Shown piece after piece: positions 12,095 through 25,069 of a DNA stretch of 64,000 nt. Position 1 is the first letter of the stretch. Every line of letters begins with the position of its first letter. A program made the position numbers and the translations under genes. The stretch comes from Coenobita brevimanus (taxonomy: Eukaryota; Arthropoda; Malacostraca; Decapoda; Coenobitidae). Location of the stretch: assembly GCA_032717465.1 (NCBI GenBank), contig CM064666.1, positions 21,409,732 to 21,473,731 on the forward strand, in the 5' to 3' direction. The notes beneath the pieces were generated by a model. The model made no database searches. It saw only the letters and a list, made by a program, of their open reading frames with translations, and was not told where the DNA came from.

Positions 12095-15000
12095 TTGGGA
12101 GTGTCTCCCAGCTAATTTAGGGCACATATGTGAAAGTTCCATATTTAGTGTTTTCCCACATAGTTATGTGATATTTAGGATCACTCAAGTACAATAGTTT
12201 CCAATTCTAAAGCGGACGCATTTACCGTAATATTTTATTCCTTTTTTAATCGTCTTGTCCACTACAAAAGAAAATAAATGCTCTTCCTAACGAAAAAATC
12301 CAAGCTTCAGACGACATTAATACAGTGTTCCATCGTTCTTCATTATTTGTAGCTGTCATGCACTATATATCTACGTAGATGAGAAATAAAGTCCTCAATG
12401 GTAATTAGTTTATGTTTGGGTATTGCATCTATTGCAATAACCATTGCTGGAGTCAAGAGCTCAGTACCATTTTTCATCACGCATATCAGATTTTTTAGAC
12501 ATTCTAAATAAGGAGGTGTGGCTTATGTTCTAACACGATCTTTCATATGATTTTTTTTTTTTTTACATTAAATCAGGAAACTCCAAGGAAATTTTATTTT
12601 GTACTACTGTAGGTAAAACTAAACACTGATCTTATTCAAAATGTCTCGCTTGTTTTTGTGGCCACATCAACTGGAAATTCTTGTTCCTAAACACCTCAGA
12701 TTGATCGATATCTTCTTATATCTTTTCAAAATGATTTTTTTTTTTTTACTTTGTGTCCTCTTTGTTGTGTATGTTTGAAAACCAATTTGGTTACATTTGT
12801 GGAAGATGCATATTTAATGATGTCCCCGAAAAATATGTTTATAGAGCCATGATTCCAGAAAAATATTTTTGAACTATCCCCTAAAAGGATTATATTAGCC
12901 GTAAAAAGTTCACAATTAGCCCTACATTTTACAAATGAAAAGTCACAAATGACCCAGTCTTCATAGAGAGAAAATTAAACCATTCCAGGCGATATTAACA
13001 GTTCATTTAGTGCTCCTTCATCCTCCATTTTTTTTTTTTTTAAGCTGCCGTTTATTATATGCCTACGGATATGAGGAAGGATAATTAATTAAGACATTAA
13101 TATAGTTAACATTAATATAGTTAATTCAGTGTTCTTTCGACCCTGATTTTTTTGTAATTGTCCTGCATTATATTTCTGCCCAGGTGAGGAATAAAGTTTT
13201 AGATGGTAATTAGTTATATATTTGGTTATTGGATCAGTATTTAAACTTTTTTGTATTTATTAGTGAGTCAAAAGCTCATCAATATTCCTTCTCAGGAGTT
13301 ATCGGAGTTTTGAAAGATTCTTGGTAACACAAATTTTAATTTGTTTTTCTGTTTAACATTGAATCAGGAAGATCGATGAAAATTTAATATGCTACTCTTG
13401 AGATAAAACAGAAAACTGTTCTTATTCAAAGAATTTTCGCTTGTTTCGTTTACCAATACAATATTTGGAGCTTCTTGTTCTTAAATCCCTCAGATGCGAG
13501 TTCTTTTAGCTTTAGGTCGATATCGTGTTAGATGTTTCCTAAATACGATTTTTTCACACTCAGATGTGTTTCACCACAATTTTGGGAACATTTGTGGAAG
13601 ATAAGTATTTAGCAATTTCTCCAAGAAATATGTATATACAGCCACCACTCCAGTATAATGTTTTCAAATTTCCCACAAAACGGATGCTATCACCCGTGAC
13701 ATGTTCAAAATTAGCCCCACTTTTTACAAATGAAAACAGTCACAAATGACCCACCTTTCTAACGTAAAAATATAAACATTCCAGACGACGTTAATACAGA
13801 TTATTCAGTGTTCCATCTCTTTTTTTATTCATGCTGTCAAGAATCATATGTCTACGGAGATGAGGAATATAATTATAAATGGTACTTACTTAAATATCTC
13901 GGTATTGCGATGGAGTTTATTCCTTTTTATAAATTTTTAGATGTCAAATTCTTATTAATGTTCCTTCTCACTAGGAGTCACAGTTTTGAGAGATTTTACT
14001 TTAGGAAATGATGCTTGTAGTGTAACATTAACCTTCATAATGTTTTTTTTTTTTTTCTTATATTCAGTAAGGAGGATTCATATAATTTTGGTGTGCTGCT
14101 ACTTCAGATAAGAAATAACTCTATTTCGAAGTTTCTGGCTTGTTTCGGGGACCCCTACATCAATATAAACTTATTGTTCATAAAACCTCAGATTCTAGCT
14201 CTCTTTACTTGTCAGTCTTTATCTTGTTATATATTTCCTAAACGTGATTTTATCACCATCTTAAACTGTTCTGCGTGTGTTTCTCAATCAATTTTTATTA
14301 TATTTTTGGAAGTGGAATATTTATAGATTTCGCCCAAAAACACGTTTATACAGCCATCAATGCAGTAAAATAATTTTTATTTACTCAAAAAGAGAATGAT
14401 ATTAGCCGTAACAAACTTACAATTGGCACTGCTTTCTATCCTTGGAGTCACGATTGCCCCGTCAACCTGATTCTTTTTCGAGCCATCATCAACAATAAAA
14501 CTGCGTATGTGTGGAAGCAAATAATGTTCATAAATTGTATATCTCATTTAGACTATGCATTTACTAAATAATTTTAACGATTTATTGACTTTACGAGTAG
14601 TTTTTACCTTGCTAGAAATTGACAATATCAGACGAACCATTATACTGGGAAAATATTCCAATTTTTAATTTTCATTAGGAGGCTCAAGGTGCCACGTTAA
14701 CGTCCAAGTTGTTTTCACATATATTTCAGTTTAAATCCGTCAGATGCAACCTTTAATTACATTTTAACCGATTTCTAGTGACTATTATGTGATTTAAATT
14801 TGCTGCTGACTTTTCTTCCTAGGCCTAACTTCTTTATTTTTAGAAATGATTTCTGGATCTTGTATACCATTGGGAGTGTTTCCCAGCCATTTTAAGGCAC
14901 ATAGGTGAAAGTTGCATGTTTAGTGTTTTCCCACATAGTTATGTGATATTTAGGATCACTCATGTACAATAATTTCCAATTACTTCTGAAGCGGACACAT

Positions 15001-16315
15001 TTACCTAAACATTTTATTCTTTTTTTAATCTTTTCCACTACTAAAGAAAAGACATGCCACCAAATTCCCTCTTCCTAACGAAAAAAAAAACAATCTCCAG
15101 ACGACATTAATACAGTTCATTCAGTGTTTCATCATTTTTCATTATTTGTAGATCGAGAATAAAGTTTTAAATGGTAAGTAGTTTATATTTGGGTATTGCA
15201 ATAGGGTTCATACTTTCTCTTGTTAACTATTGCGGGAGTCAAAAGCTCATCACCATTTCTTTTCACGCATTATCAGACTTTTGAGATATTCTACATAAAG
15301 ACGTTTTACTTATGTTGTAACGATCTTTCATATGATTTTTTTTTTACATTCAATCATGACGCTCCATTGAAATTTCTCCAGGTAAAAAATTTCTCACTTG
15401 TTTCTTTGACACAGCGTCAACTGGGACCTCTTGTTCCCAAAAACCTAAGGTTTGTGCTCTTTTTAGGTAAGATCGACATCTTGTTTATTTTTTTTTTTAT
15501 CTTCGTGTCCTCTGAGTTTTGAGAATAATTAGGTGTGTTTCACAACAAATTTGGGTACATTTATGGAAGATGTATATTTAGTGGTCTCCGAAAAATATTT
15601 ATACAGGCGTAACTCCAGAAAAATATTTTTGAACTATCCCCCAAAAGGATGCTATTAGCCGTAACAGGTTCACAATTAGCCCTACAATTTACAAATGAAA
15701 AAAGTCACAAATGACCAAGTTTTTATACAGAGAAAATTAGTACATTCCAGGCGATGTTAACACAGTTCATTAATTTCTTTTCACACATTATCTGATTTTT
15801 GAGACATTCTACATAAGGAGGTTTGGCTTATCTTTGTAACACGATCTTTCACATAATTTTTTTTTTTTAATTCAATCAGGACGTTCCATGGAAATTTCAT
15901 ATTGTACTACACCAAGTAAAACTAAAACCGGTCCTAATTCAAAATTTCTCACTTGTCTCTGTGACCACATCAACTGGAACCTCTTGTTCCTAAACAACTA
16001 AGGTTTGAGCTCTTTTAACTTAAGATCGACATTTTATATCTTTTCAAAATGATATTTGAAGTGTCCTCTAAGTTTTGGATGTAATTAAGCGTGTTTCACA
16101 ACAAATTTGGATACATTTGTGGAAGATGTCTCCGAAAAATATGTTTATACAACCATCACACCAAAAAAGTATTTTTGAACTATCCCCGAAAACGATGCTA
16201 TTACCCGTAACAAGTTCAGACAGCCATACATTTTGCAAATGAAAAAAGTCACAAATAACCCAGTCTTCATGGAGAGAAAATTAAAATATTCCAGACGACA
16301 AAACACAGTTCATTT
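12095..16315. repeat. Satellite block 3: C-D, then A-B-C-D with two abnormal joins
   Basis: Cores lie near 12118 (C), 12790 (D), 13588 (A), 14300 (B), 14895 (C), 15548 (D) and 16093 (D). Near 13093 a D monomer jumps into the end of F, omitting E and most of F; the join carries a small duplicated ACATTAATATAGTTA. Near 15778 a D monomer jumps back into the middle of C, giving a second partial C-D. No gene is present. The bases 16305-16315 are the left target duplication of the following SINE. Confidence 0.82.
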
Positions 16316-16482
16316 GGGAGAAATGGAGTTCCCCCGAGCGAAGCCCTGTATTGGACTATATAGCCCCGCTAGGGTTACAGGAGCGAGCTACCACTCCCGG
16401 CACGGCAGCCCGGGCGAGGCTCGAACTCGCAATCCCCCGATTACGAGTCCAGCGCGCTACCACTGTGCTACCTCGCCCCCTA
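16316..16482 (-). mobile_element. tRNA-derived SINE (minus strand), 167 bp
   Basis: The insert is flanked by a perfect 11-bp duplication, ACAGTTCATTT, at 16305-16315 and 16483-16493, which matches satellite monomer D sequence. Read on the minus strand the first 70 bases resemble a tRNA: GGGCGAGGTAGCACAGTGG carries the A box, an anticodon-like loop reads CTCGTAA, and GCGAGTTCGAGCCTCGC forms a T-arm with the B box. The T-stem pairs perfectly but the acceptor stem does not, so it is a SINE head and not a functional tRNA gene. The tRNA-unrelated tail is short and has no poly(A). Confidence 0.82.
16410..16482 (-). promoter_or_regulatory. Internal Pol III promoter (A and B boxes) of the SINE
   Basis: On the minus strand an A-box-like TAGCACAGTGG and a B-box-like GAGTTCGAGCC lie about 40 bp apart, the spacing of a type 2 RNA polymerase III promoter. 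Activity is inferred from motif match only. Confidence 0.55.
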
Positions 16483-16509
16483 ACAGTTCATTTAGTGATA
16501 TTTTAACCT

Positions 16510-16511
<2 letters not shown>

Positions 16512-16579
<68 letters not shown>
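16512..16579. repeat. (TA)n microsatellite in monomer D
   Basis: About 68 bp, directly after AACCTCCATA of monomer D, next to the SINE target duplication. Other D copies have a T-run at this spot. Confidence 0.95.
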
Positions 16580-16583
<4 letters not shown>

Positions 16584-18736
16584 TTGCCATTCATTATATA
16601 CCTAAGTATATAAAAAATGGTAATTAATCATATATATTTTAATTGCGATAAACTTTATACCTTCATATAAATTTTCGGTGAGGTTCAAATACTCATTGCT
16701 TGTTACGAGGAATCAATTTTAAGATATTTTACGTAAGGAAATGTGGCTTATGTAGTATCACGAACTTTCATAATGTGCTTTTTTTCTTTCTTTTCTTATA
16801 TTCAATCAGGAGGCTGATGTAATTTTGATGTGAAACTACTTCATATAAGAAGTACTATTCATTCGATATCTCTCGCTTGTTTTGTTTATAAAACCTCTGA
16901 TTCCAGCTCTCTTTACGTGTCGATCGATTTCTTTTTCGATATTTCCTTAACTTCATTATTTTCAGACCGATAGGTATATTCTGGTTTTTTTAAATAATCT
17001 GTTTGTAAGTCAATTTTGAGTTCATTTGTGGAAATTGAACATTTAATGATTTCGCAGCAAAAAATTTATACACCCATCACCCCAGTACAATATTTGTTAT
17101 TTACCCCTAAAGCGGATGAGTCGCAAGTAGTTCATAATTTAAACTACATTTTATCTTTGGAGTCACTCCTGCTCCGGCAACCCTAATTTTTTCTAGGCAT
17201 GAAGAACTATATTACTCCGTATATCTGGAACAAAGTAATGTTCATTAACTCTATATCTCCGTCCGAGTACGCTTATACTTTACCTTATTACTCACTACCA
17301 AAATAGTTTTCTTTTAACGATTTATTTTTCTGACTGATTTTACCTTGGTAAATATGAATACGACGAACCGTCGTACTGGAGAAAATATTCAATTTTTTAA
17401 TTTTCATATGGAGGCTCAATGTGCCACTTTACCTCCTTAACTATCCACATTGTCTCTTACTTACCAAGTTGTTTTCACGTCTTTGATTTTTAACCCGTTG
17501 AATGGCACCCTTGTATACCTTTAAACTGACTTCAACTGACTATCGTCTAATTTAAACTTGTTACTGATTTTTTTTTTTTTCCGAGACCGAACTTCCTCAG
17601 AATTTTTTTCTAGCTTTTGTATACAATTGGATGTTTCCCAGCTAATTTATGGAAAGTTGCATATTTAGTGTTTTCCCACCCAGTTCTGTGATTATTTGGA
17701 TCACTAAAGAGATAGAATTCAGTTTATTCTAACGAAGACGAATAAGGTATAAAAAATCTTAACATTTTTTTTTTTCATCCTGAAGATATCACTACAAAAG
17801 AAAATGAACACAAGAAATGTCCGTATTCCTAACGTTAAAACCCAATCTTCATAAGACATTAATATAGTTAATTCAGTGTTCATTCGATCCTCATTTTTGG
17901 GGGATTGTCATCACTATATTTCTACTTTAGTGAGGAATAAAATTTTAGATGGTAATTAGTTATATATTTGGTTATTAAAACAGAATTTACTTTTTTTTAT
18001 TTATTATTGATTCAAAAGCTCATTAATATTCCTTCTCAGGAGTTTTCATAGTTTTGAGAGATTCTTGGTAAGGAAATGTGGCTTATGTTGTAACTCAAAT
18101 TTTCATTTGATTTTCTATTTAACATTGATTCAGGAAGATCGATGAAAATTTAATATTCAACTCCTGAGATAAAACAGAAAACTGTACTTATTCAAAGAAT
18201 TTCTCTTGTTTCGGAGACCACCACATCATTTAGAGCTTCTTGTTCTAAAACCCCTCAGATATGGGTTATTTTAACGTAAGATCGATATCCTGTTATATGT
18301 TTCCTAAATACGATTTTTCACACTCAGACGTGTCTTCTGGGTTTTGGGAACAATTGGCGTGTGTTTCACCACCAATTTGCGGTACATTTGTCGAAGATAC
18401 GTATTTAGCGATTTCGACAAGAAATATGATTATGCAGCCACCATACTTCTATAATGTTTTCCAACTACCCACAAAACGGATGCTATCAGCCATGAAGTTC
18501 AAAATTAGCCATACTTTTTACAAATGAAAACAGTAACAAATGACCCATCTTCCTAACGTAAAAATAAAAACATTCCAGACGACATTAATACAGTTTATTC
18601 AGTGATCCTTCAAACTATATTTTCATTCAAGCATTCATGCATTATATGTCTTCGAAGATGAGGAATGGTATTGCGATGGAGTTAATTCCTTTTAATAAAT
18701 TTTTAGGTGAGAGTTAAATTCATATTAATTTCTCAA

Positions 18737-18790
18737 ATTTCTCAAAACTGTGATGCCTAGAAGGATCTAGGCATCACAGTTTTGAGAAAT
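18737..18790. repeat. Perfect 24-bp inverted repeat with 6-bp loop
   Basis: Left arm 18737-18760 and right arm 18767-18790 are exact reverse complements around AAGGAT. The right arm is ordinary monomer sequence (around GGCATCACAGTTTTGAGA); the left arm is an extra inverted copy not found in other monomers. It could form a strong hairpin. It is probably a replication-based inverted duplication rather than a terminator, as no gene is nearby. Confidence 0.9.
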
Positions 18791-18941
18791 TTTCCTTAAG
18801 GAATTGATGCTTATTATGTAAAACGAACATTGATAAGATGATTTTGCCAATTTTTCTGAGTCAAATTTTACTATATTTTTTGAAGTTGAATATTTATAGA
18901 TTTCGCCCAAAAATCCATTTATGCAGCCATCTCTCCATTAA

Positions 18942-18959
18942 ATATATATATATATATAT
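18942..18959. repeat. Short (TA)n tract in monomer B
   Basis: About 18 bp at the same B-monomer position where 601-648 and 52629-52730 carry long TA tracts. Confidence 0.85.
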
Positions 18960-21113
18960 TTTTTTTTCCGGAAAACGGATGATATGAGCCATAACTATCT
19001 CAAATGGAATCTACGTTTTATCCTTGGTGACACGCTTGGTCTGGCAACCTGATTTTTTTTTTTTGAGATCATAAACAACAAAACTGCGTATGTATGGAAC
19101 CAATTAATGTTCATAAATTGTATATCTCAATTCGACTACGTATTTTCTTTTTTATATTAATATGTATAAAATAACCAATACCTAAATAACTTTCGTTTAA
19201 CGATTTATTTACTTTACGAGTGAATGTACGATGATATTAAACAAACCATGATACTGGGAAAATATTTAATTTTTAAAATTTATCAGGAGGCTCAAGGAGC
19301 CACGTTAACGTCGTATACACATAAAAACAATATCCCTTGTATCTCTTAATTACCAAGTTGTTTTCACGTCTCACTGAGTTTAAACCCGTAAAATACCACC
19401 TTTCCTTACCTTTCAGTGATTTCTAATAACTCATCTGATTTAAACTTACTGCTGACTTTTCTTCATAGGCCTAACTTCCTTATCTTCATAAATGTTTTCT
19501 TAATTTTGTATAGAATTGGGAGTGTCTCCCAACTAATTTAAGGCACGTATGTGAAAGTTGCATGTTTAGTGTTTTCCCACCTAGTTATGTGATATTTGGG
19601 ATCACTCAAGTATAATAGTTTCATATTATACGCATTTACCTTAAAATTTTATTCTTTTTTAATAGTTTTCAACAACAGTACAAAAGAAAATAAATGCCAA
19701 CAAATTCCCTGCTGCTAACGAAAAAATCCAATCTCCAGACGAGATTAGTACAGTTCATTCAGTGTTCCATCGTTCTATTTTTTTTATAGCTTTCATGCAC
19801 TATATATCTATGTAGATGAGGAAAAAAGTTTTAAATGGTAATCAGTTTATATTTTGGTATTGCAATAGAGTTCATACTTTCTCGTGTTAACTATTCCTGG
19901 AGATCACCATTTCTTTTCACAAATTATCAGATTTTTGAGACATTTTACATAAGGATCTTTGATTTCATTTTTGTTTTAGAATTCAATCAGGAAGATCGAT
20001 AGAAATTTCATATGGTTATACTGGATATAAAACAAAAAACTTCTTATTCAAAATTTCTTACTTTCTTCTTTGACACCACATAAACTGTAATTTCTTGTTC
20101 TTAAACACCTCAGATTTGAACTGTATTAACATCATCTTTTTACATCTTTTCATAATGATTTTTTTTTTCCTTCAGAAGTTTCCTCCGAGTTTTGGGAGTA
20201 ACTGGGTGTGTTTCACAACCAATATGGGTACATTTGTGGAAGATGTATATTTAGTGATAGACAAATATGTTCATTCAGCCATCACTTCCGTAAAATATCT
20301 TTGAACAACCCCCTAAAAGGATGCAATTAGCCGTAACAAGTTCACAATGAGCCATATAATTTTCAAATGAAAAAAAGTCATAAATGACCCAGTGTTCATT
20401 GAGAGAAAATTAAAACATTCCGGGCGATAATTACCACAGTTTATTTAGTGGTTCTAAAACTTCCATATTTTTTCCATGCATTACCTGCCTACGGATATTA
20501 GGAATCGTAATTAATTATATATCGGTATATTTTCGATAAAGTTTAAATACACTTAATATTCCTTGTTACGAGGAATCAAAATGAGAGATTTCACGAAAGA
20601 ATATGTGGTTTACGGTGTATCATGAACTTTCATAATGTGCTTTATTTTTTTCTTTTCCTATATTCAGTCAGGATCCTGATGTAACTCTGATGTGCTACTA
20701 CTTCAGATAAGAAATAATACTCATTCGATGTCTTTCGCTTGTTTTGTTCGTAAGACATCTAATTCCAGCTCTCTTTACGTGTCGATCGATCTCTTTTATA
20801 TTTCCTTAACTATTATTTTCACACGGAGAAAAGTATTCTTTGTCTGGGAAAGAATCGTGTGTTTCTCAGTCACTTTTGAGTACATTTGTGAAAAATTGAA
20901 TATTTGGTGATTTTGCCAAAAATCTTTACGCAGCAATCACGCCAGAACAATAGTTTCTATTTACCCCCAAAGCGTATGATATGAGTGGTAAGTTGTTCAC
21001 AATTGGCATTACTTATTTTCCTTGGATTCACGTCTGCTCCAGCATCATGATTAGAACTCCAGATATCAGGAACTAGTTAATGTTCATTGATTGTATATCT
21101 CAGTTCGACTATG

Positions 21114-21118
<5 letters not shown>

Positions 21119-21179
<61 letters not shown>
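21119..21179. repeat. (TA)n microsatellite in monomer E
   Basis: About 60 bp after the conserved CGACTATGC block, followed by an A-run. Other E monomers carry only a short ATATATA there. Confidence 0.95.
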
Positions 21180-21183
<4 letters not shown>

Positions 21184-22347
21184 CCAAAAAAAAAAAAAAG
21201 ATTTTTTTGCTTTGTGAGTGATTTAATAGTATCATACGAACCGTCAAACTGGCAAAATATTCCATTTTTAAAATTCATCAGGACGTTCAAGGTGCCACTT
21301 TATGTAATTATAAAAAAAATAATATTCATTATCTCTTAATTTCCAAATGTTTTTCACTAATCTTATATTTAAAACCCGTCAAAGGCTACCCTTCTTTACC
21401 TCTGAACAGATTTCAAATGACTATTATCTAAACTCTTTACTGTTTTTTTTTTTTTTTTTCCGAGGCCGATCTTCATCCTGAGAAATGATTTCTGGCTTTT
21501 GTATACAACTGGCATGTCTCCCAGCAAATTCAGGGAACATTTGTTACAGTTGCATATTTAGTGTTTTCCAACCTAGTTCTGTGATTTTTAGGATCATTAA
21601 TATGATAGATTATTAATCTAAAGATGAATATGCGGCAAAAAAAACTTGTAACTTCTTTTTTCCTACAGAAGCTATCACTACATAAGAAAATAAATACCAC
21701 AAAGGACCGTCTTCCTAACGTAAAAAAATCTCCATAAGACATTAATATAGTTAATTCAGTGTTCTTTCGACCTTAATTTTTTGGAATCGTCATGAACTAT
21801 ATGTCTACGTAGGTGGGTAATAAAGTTTTAGATTGTAATTAGTTATTGGAACAGAGTTTATACTTTTTTGTATTTATTATTTTCATCAATATTCCTTCTC
21901 AGGAGTTATTGGAGTTTTTAGAGATTCTATGTAAATGTGGCTTAATTTGTAACAAAAATTTTCATTTGATTATGTTTTACATTGAATAAGGAATATCAAT
22001 GAAAATTTAATATGCTACTCCTGAGATCAAGTAGAAAACTAATATTCAAAGATTATCGATTTTTTTTCGGTGACAACCACATCATTTGGGGCGTCTTCTT
22101 TTTAAACCACTCAGACGTTGGTTCGATCCTGTTATATGTTTGCTAAATACAATTTTTTCAGGTAGGTGTCTTTTGAGATTCAGGATGAATTGGGTGTATT
22201 GCACCACCAATTTGCGGTACATTTGTGAATGTATGTTTACAGATTTCTTCAAGAAATGTTTATACATCCGTCACTCCAGTATGATGTTTTCCAGCTTCCC
22301 ACAAAACATTTATGTCTACGTAGATGAGGAATATATTTATAAATGTA

Positions 22348-22349
<2 letters not shown>

Positions 22350-22429
<80 letters not shown>
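22350..22429. repeat. (TA)n microsatellite at A/B boundary
   Basis: About 80 bp inserted where other copies read TACTTATATATCTCGG. The repeat is an expansion of a short native TATATA. Confidence 0.95.
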
Positions 22430-22431
<2 letters not shown>

Positions 22432-23067
22432 AACTGCGATGAAGTTTATTCCTTTTAAAAATTCTTTATAGTGAGAGTGAAATTCTTACTAATGTTCCTT
22501 CTTACAAGCCATCACAGTTTGGAGAGATTTTTCTATAGGAAATGATGGATGTGGTGTTAAACGAAAATTCATAGTTTTTTTCTTATATTCAGTAGGGAGG
22601 CTTGATATAATTTTTGTGCTACTTCTTCAGATAAGAAATTATACTCTTTCGTAGTTTATGGCTTGTTTCGGTGACCCGACAGGTTCCAGCTCTCTTTTCG
22701 TGTTAATATTTTTCTTGTTATATATTTCCTAAACAAGATTTTCTCATCTTCTTAAAAATGTTCTGGGTTTTAGGAATAATTGCGTGTGTTTCTCAATCAA
22801 TTTTTATTATATTTTTCGAAGTGGAATATCCATAGATTTCGTCCAAAAACACATCTCCAGTATTTTTTTTTTTTTTAACCCGAAAAGCGGATGATATGAG
22901 CCGTAACTTCATCACAAATGGAATCTACTTTTTATCCTTGGAGTCACGCTTCCTCCGGGAACCTGATTTTTTTTTTTTTTTTTTTTTTTTAGAGCCATCA
23001 AAACAAAACTGCGTATTTGTGGAACAACGTATTCATAAATTTTTTTATCTCAGACTATGCACTTATT

Positions 23068-23074
<7 letters not shown>

Positions 23075-23132
<58 letters not shown>
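23075..23132. repeat. (TA)n microsatellite in monomer B
   Basis: About 58 bp between the conserved ACTATGCA block and ACCAATACCTAAATAATT. The same position is expanded at 42147-42228 and 46314-46392. Confidence 0.95.
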
Positions 23133-23133
<1 letters not shown>

Positions 23134-23553
23134 CCAATACCTAAATAATTTTCTTTTAAAAATTTATTGACATTACAAGTGGTTTTTACATTAGTAGAAA
23201 TGGTCAATGATATCAGACGAACCATTATACTGGGAAAATATTCCATTTATTAAATTTCATCAGGAGGCTTAAGGTTCCACATTAACGTCTTAGTTATACA
23301 CATAAAAACAATATCCCTTGTATCTGTTAGTTTCGAAGTTGTTTTCAAGTGTCATTGAGTTTAAACCCGTCAAATGCCACCTTTCTTGTGACTATTATCT
23401 GATTTAAACTTGCTGCTGACGTTTCTTCCTAACTTCTTTATCTTCAGAAACGTTTTCTGAATTTTATTTACCATTGGGAGTGTCTCCCAGCTAATTTAGG
23501 GAACATGTGTGAATGTTTCATATATAGTGTTTTCCCACCTTGTTATGTGATAA

Positions 23554-24808
23554 CAGAAATTAGTGATACAGGTTAATCTGCCACCTGAGGTCAAGTTAAT
23601 CGCACACCTCTTACCCCCCCACCTCCACCTCCTTACCCCCACCAAACACTGATTTGCTGGGCGGATGGATCAAAGATATGAAGCATCGCTCACTCTCACA
23701 GCTTGCAGCATGTAATGCTACTTTCATTTATCTTATTATTAGGTGTATTATCAAGTGCATAAATCCATCTTGAGTTCCATGAGAAGTGATTATATCGAAG
23801 TTTTAGCATATTTCAATACAATGACCTTAATGTATTGAGTCTGGTATCCAAATAATTATCCAACGTGTTCTAAGCGACAGACTAAAATCTAAGTAACAAT
23901 TGATCGTTATATGGCCAGATAAGTCCCCCTCTTGCCTTGTCATCTGAACAGTCACATATGCACCCACCAACTTATCCACCAACCCATTCAACCCATCCAG
24001 CACAACCCACCGACCTCACCCAGCCCACCGATCCCATCTATCCACCCTGCCAACCCACGAATGTCTCATACGAAGCTCACCCAATAATGCCACAACTCAT
24101 TTACTCATTCACTTCTCCACCCTGAACCTATCAAGCCACCCAACCCAACCACCCACTTAGGTGATCCCGACAACGCAATCGTCTCAGCCATGCTGGCGAC
24201 CAACGGTGCCCAGTCACCCTGGTTACTCTGCCCACACATCCCGACAATCTATCTTGCCCACTCACCCCTACCACCCACCCTCACAGTCACAAATTCCACC
24301 AACCTTAACGACTCACGAATTCCACCCACCCTGGTCACCCAACAATGACATTCACACAACCCTCCAACCTCTCCCTGAATACTCCCCACCCACCTTACCC
24401 TGCCCATCCTGTCCACCCACTCCTCCCATCGACCCACCCTTCACCCTTCACCCTTTTGAACCCATCCCTATTCATTCCGCCTCCCCATTCATTAATTTGA
24501 ACCCGACATCCATCAAACTCATCTTATCCAAACATAACGTACCGACCCCTCCCCGACCACCCACATATCCAGTCACCTACCCACCCAGCCCACCAAACGC
24601 ATCCACTCACTAACCCATTTACCTCTACAACCCACCCAAAACCACTCCACATACCACACCTAACAACTGCCCCCCACCCTCCACCATTACCACTCTACCC
24701 ACGCTGGCGATGCACCGAACAAGCACACCCACCAACTCAACCTCATCAACTCCAGCCACCCAACCGACTCACACACACACACACACACACAGAGTGAGAG
24801 AGAGAAAC
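23554..24808 (+). repeat. Left inverted arm of fold-back element
   Basis: About 1.25 kb. The outer 380 bp are AT-mixed; from about 23925 the strand is C-rich, with imperfect repeats of ACCCACC and CCACTC type. Long open frames on this strand (23937-24125, 24161-24613) reflect scarcity of stop codons in C-rich DNA and are not convincing genes. It ends in (AC)n at 24770-24791 and GAGTGAGAGAGAG. Confidence 0.87.
24770..24791. repeat. (AC)n microsatellite at inner end of left arm
   Basis: About 22 bp; its mirror is the (TG)n at 27325-27342 in the right arm. Confidence 0.92.
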
Positions 24809-25011
24809 TGATGAAGTCTGAACTGCCTGGTATGGATACACTTATCCCATCGCCTCTCCTGCAAGTCTTCGAAGCTGCACTGTAACTTGTTTGCATGTAT
24901 ATGTCCAAATACTGCTGGAAACATGTTTCCGAACATGTTGCCTGCCGTGTTGCTAATATATGCTCGAGAGCATGTGTGGACTCGATCTATGAGAGACAAA
25001 ACACTCAGAAA

Positions 25012-25069
<58 letters not shown>

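Larger units (their letters stand above)
16483..23553. repeat. Satellite block 4: D-E-F-A-B-C-D-E-F-A-B-C
   Basis: Cores lie near 17026 (E), 17646 (F), 18383 (A), 18872 (B), 19543 (C), 20227 (D), 20880 (E), 21537 (F), 22218 (A), 22808 (B) and 23505 (C). This is the first stretch with unbroken hexamer order; A to A is about 3.8 kb because B at 18.8 kb and A at 22.2 kb are shortened. No coding region; short frames reflect (TA)n or T-runs. The C monomer at the right is interrupted by the fold-back element and resumes near 28559. Confidence 0.87.

Noticed and set aside
16410..16482. Functional tRNA-Thr gene
   Set aside because: T-arm is perfect but the acceptor stem does not pair and the anticodon stem has a mismatch; target duplications show a SINE.
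24161..24613. 150-codon Pro/Thr-rich frame on the left arm of the fold-back element
   Set aside because: Explained by stop-poor CCCACCC-type DNA; the inverted copy does not keep the same frame intact.
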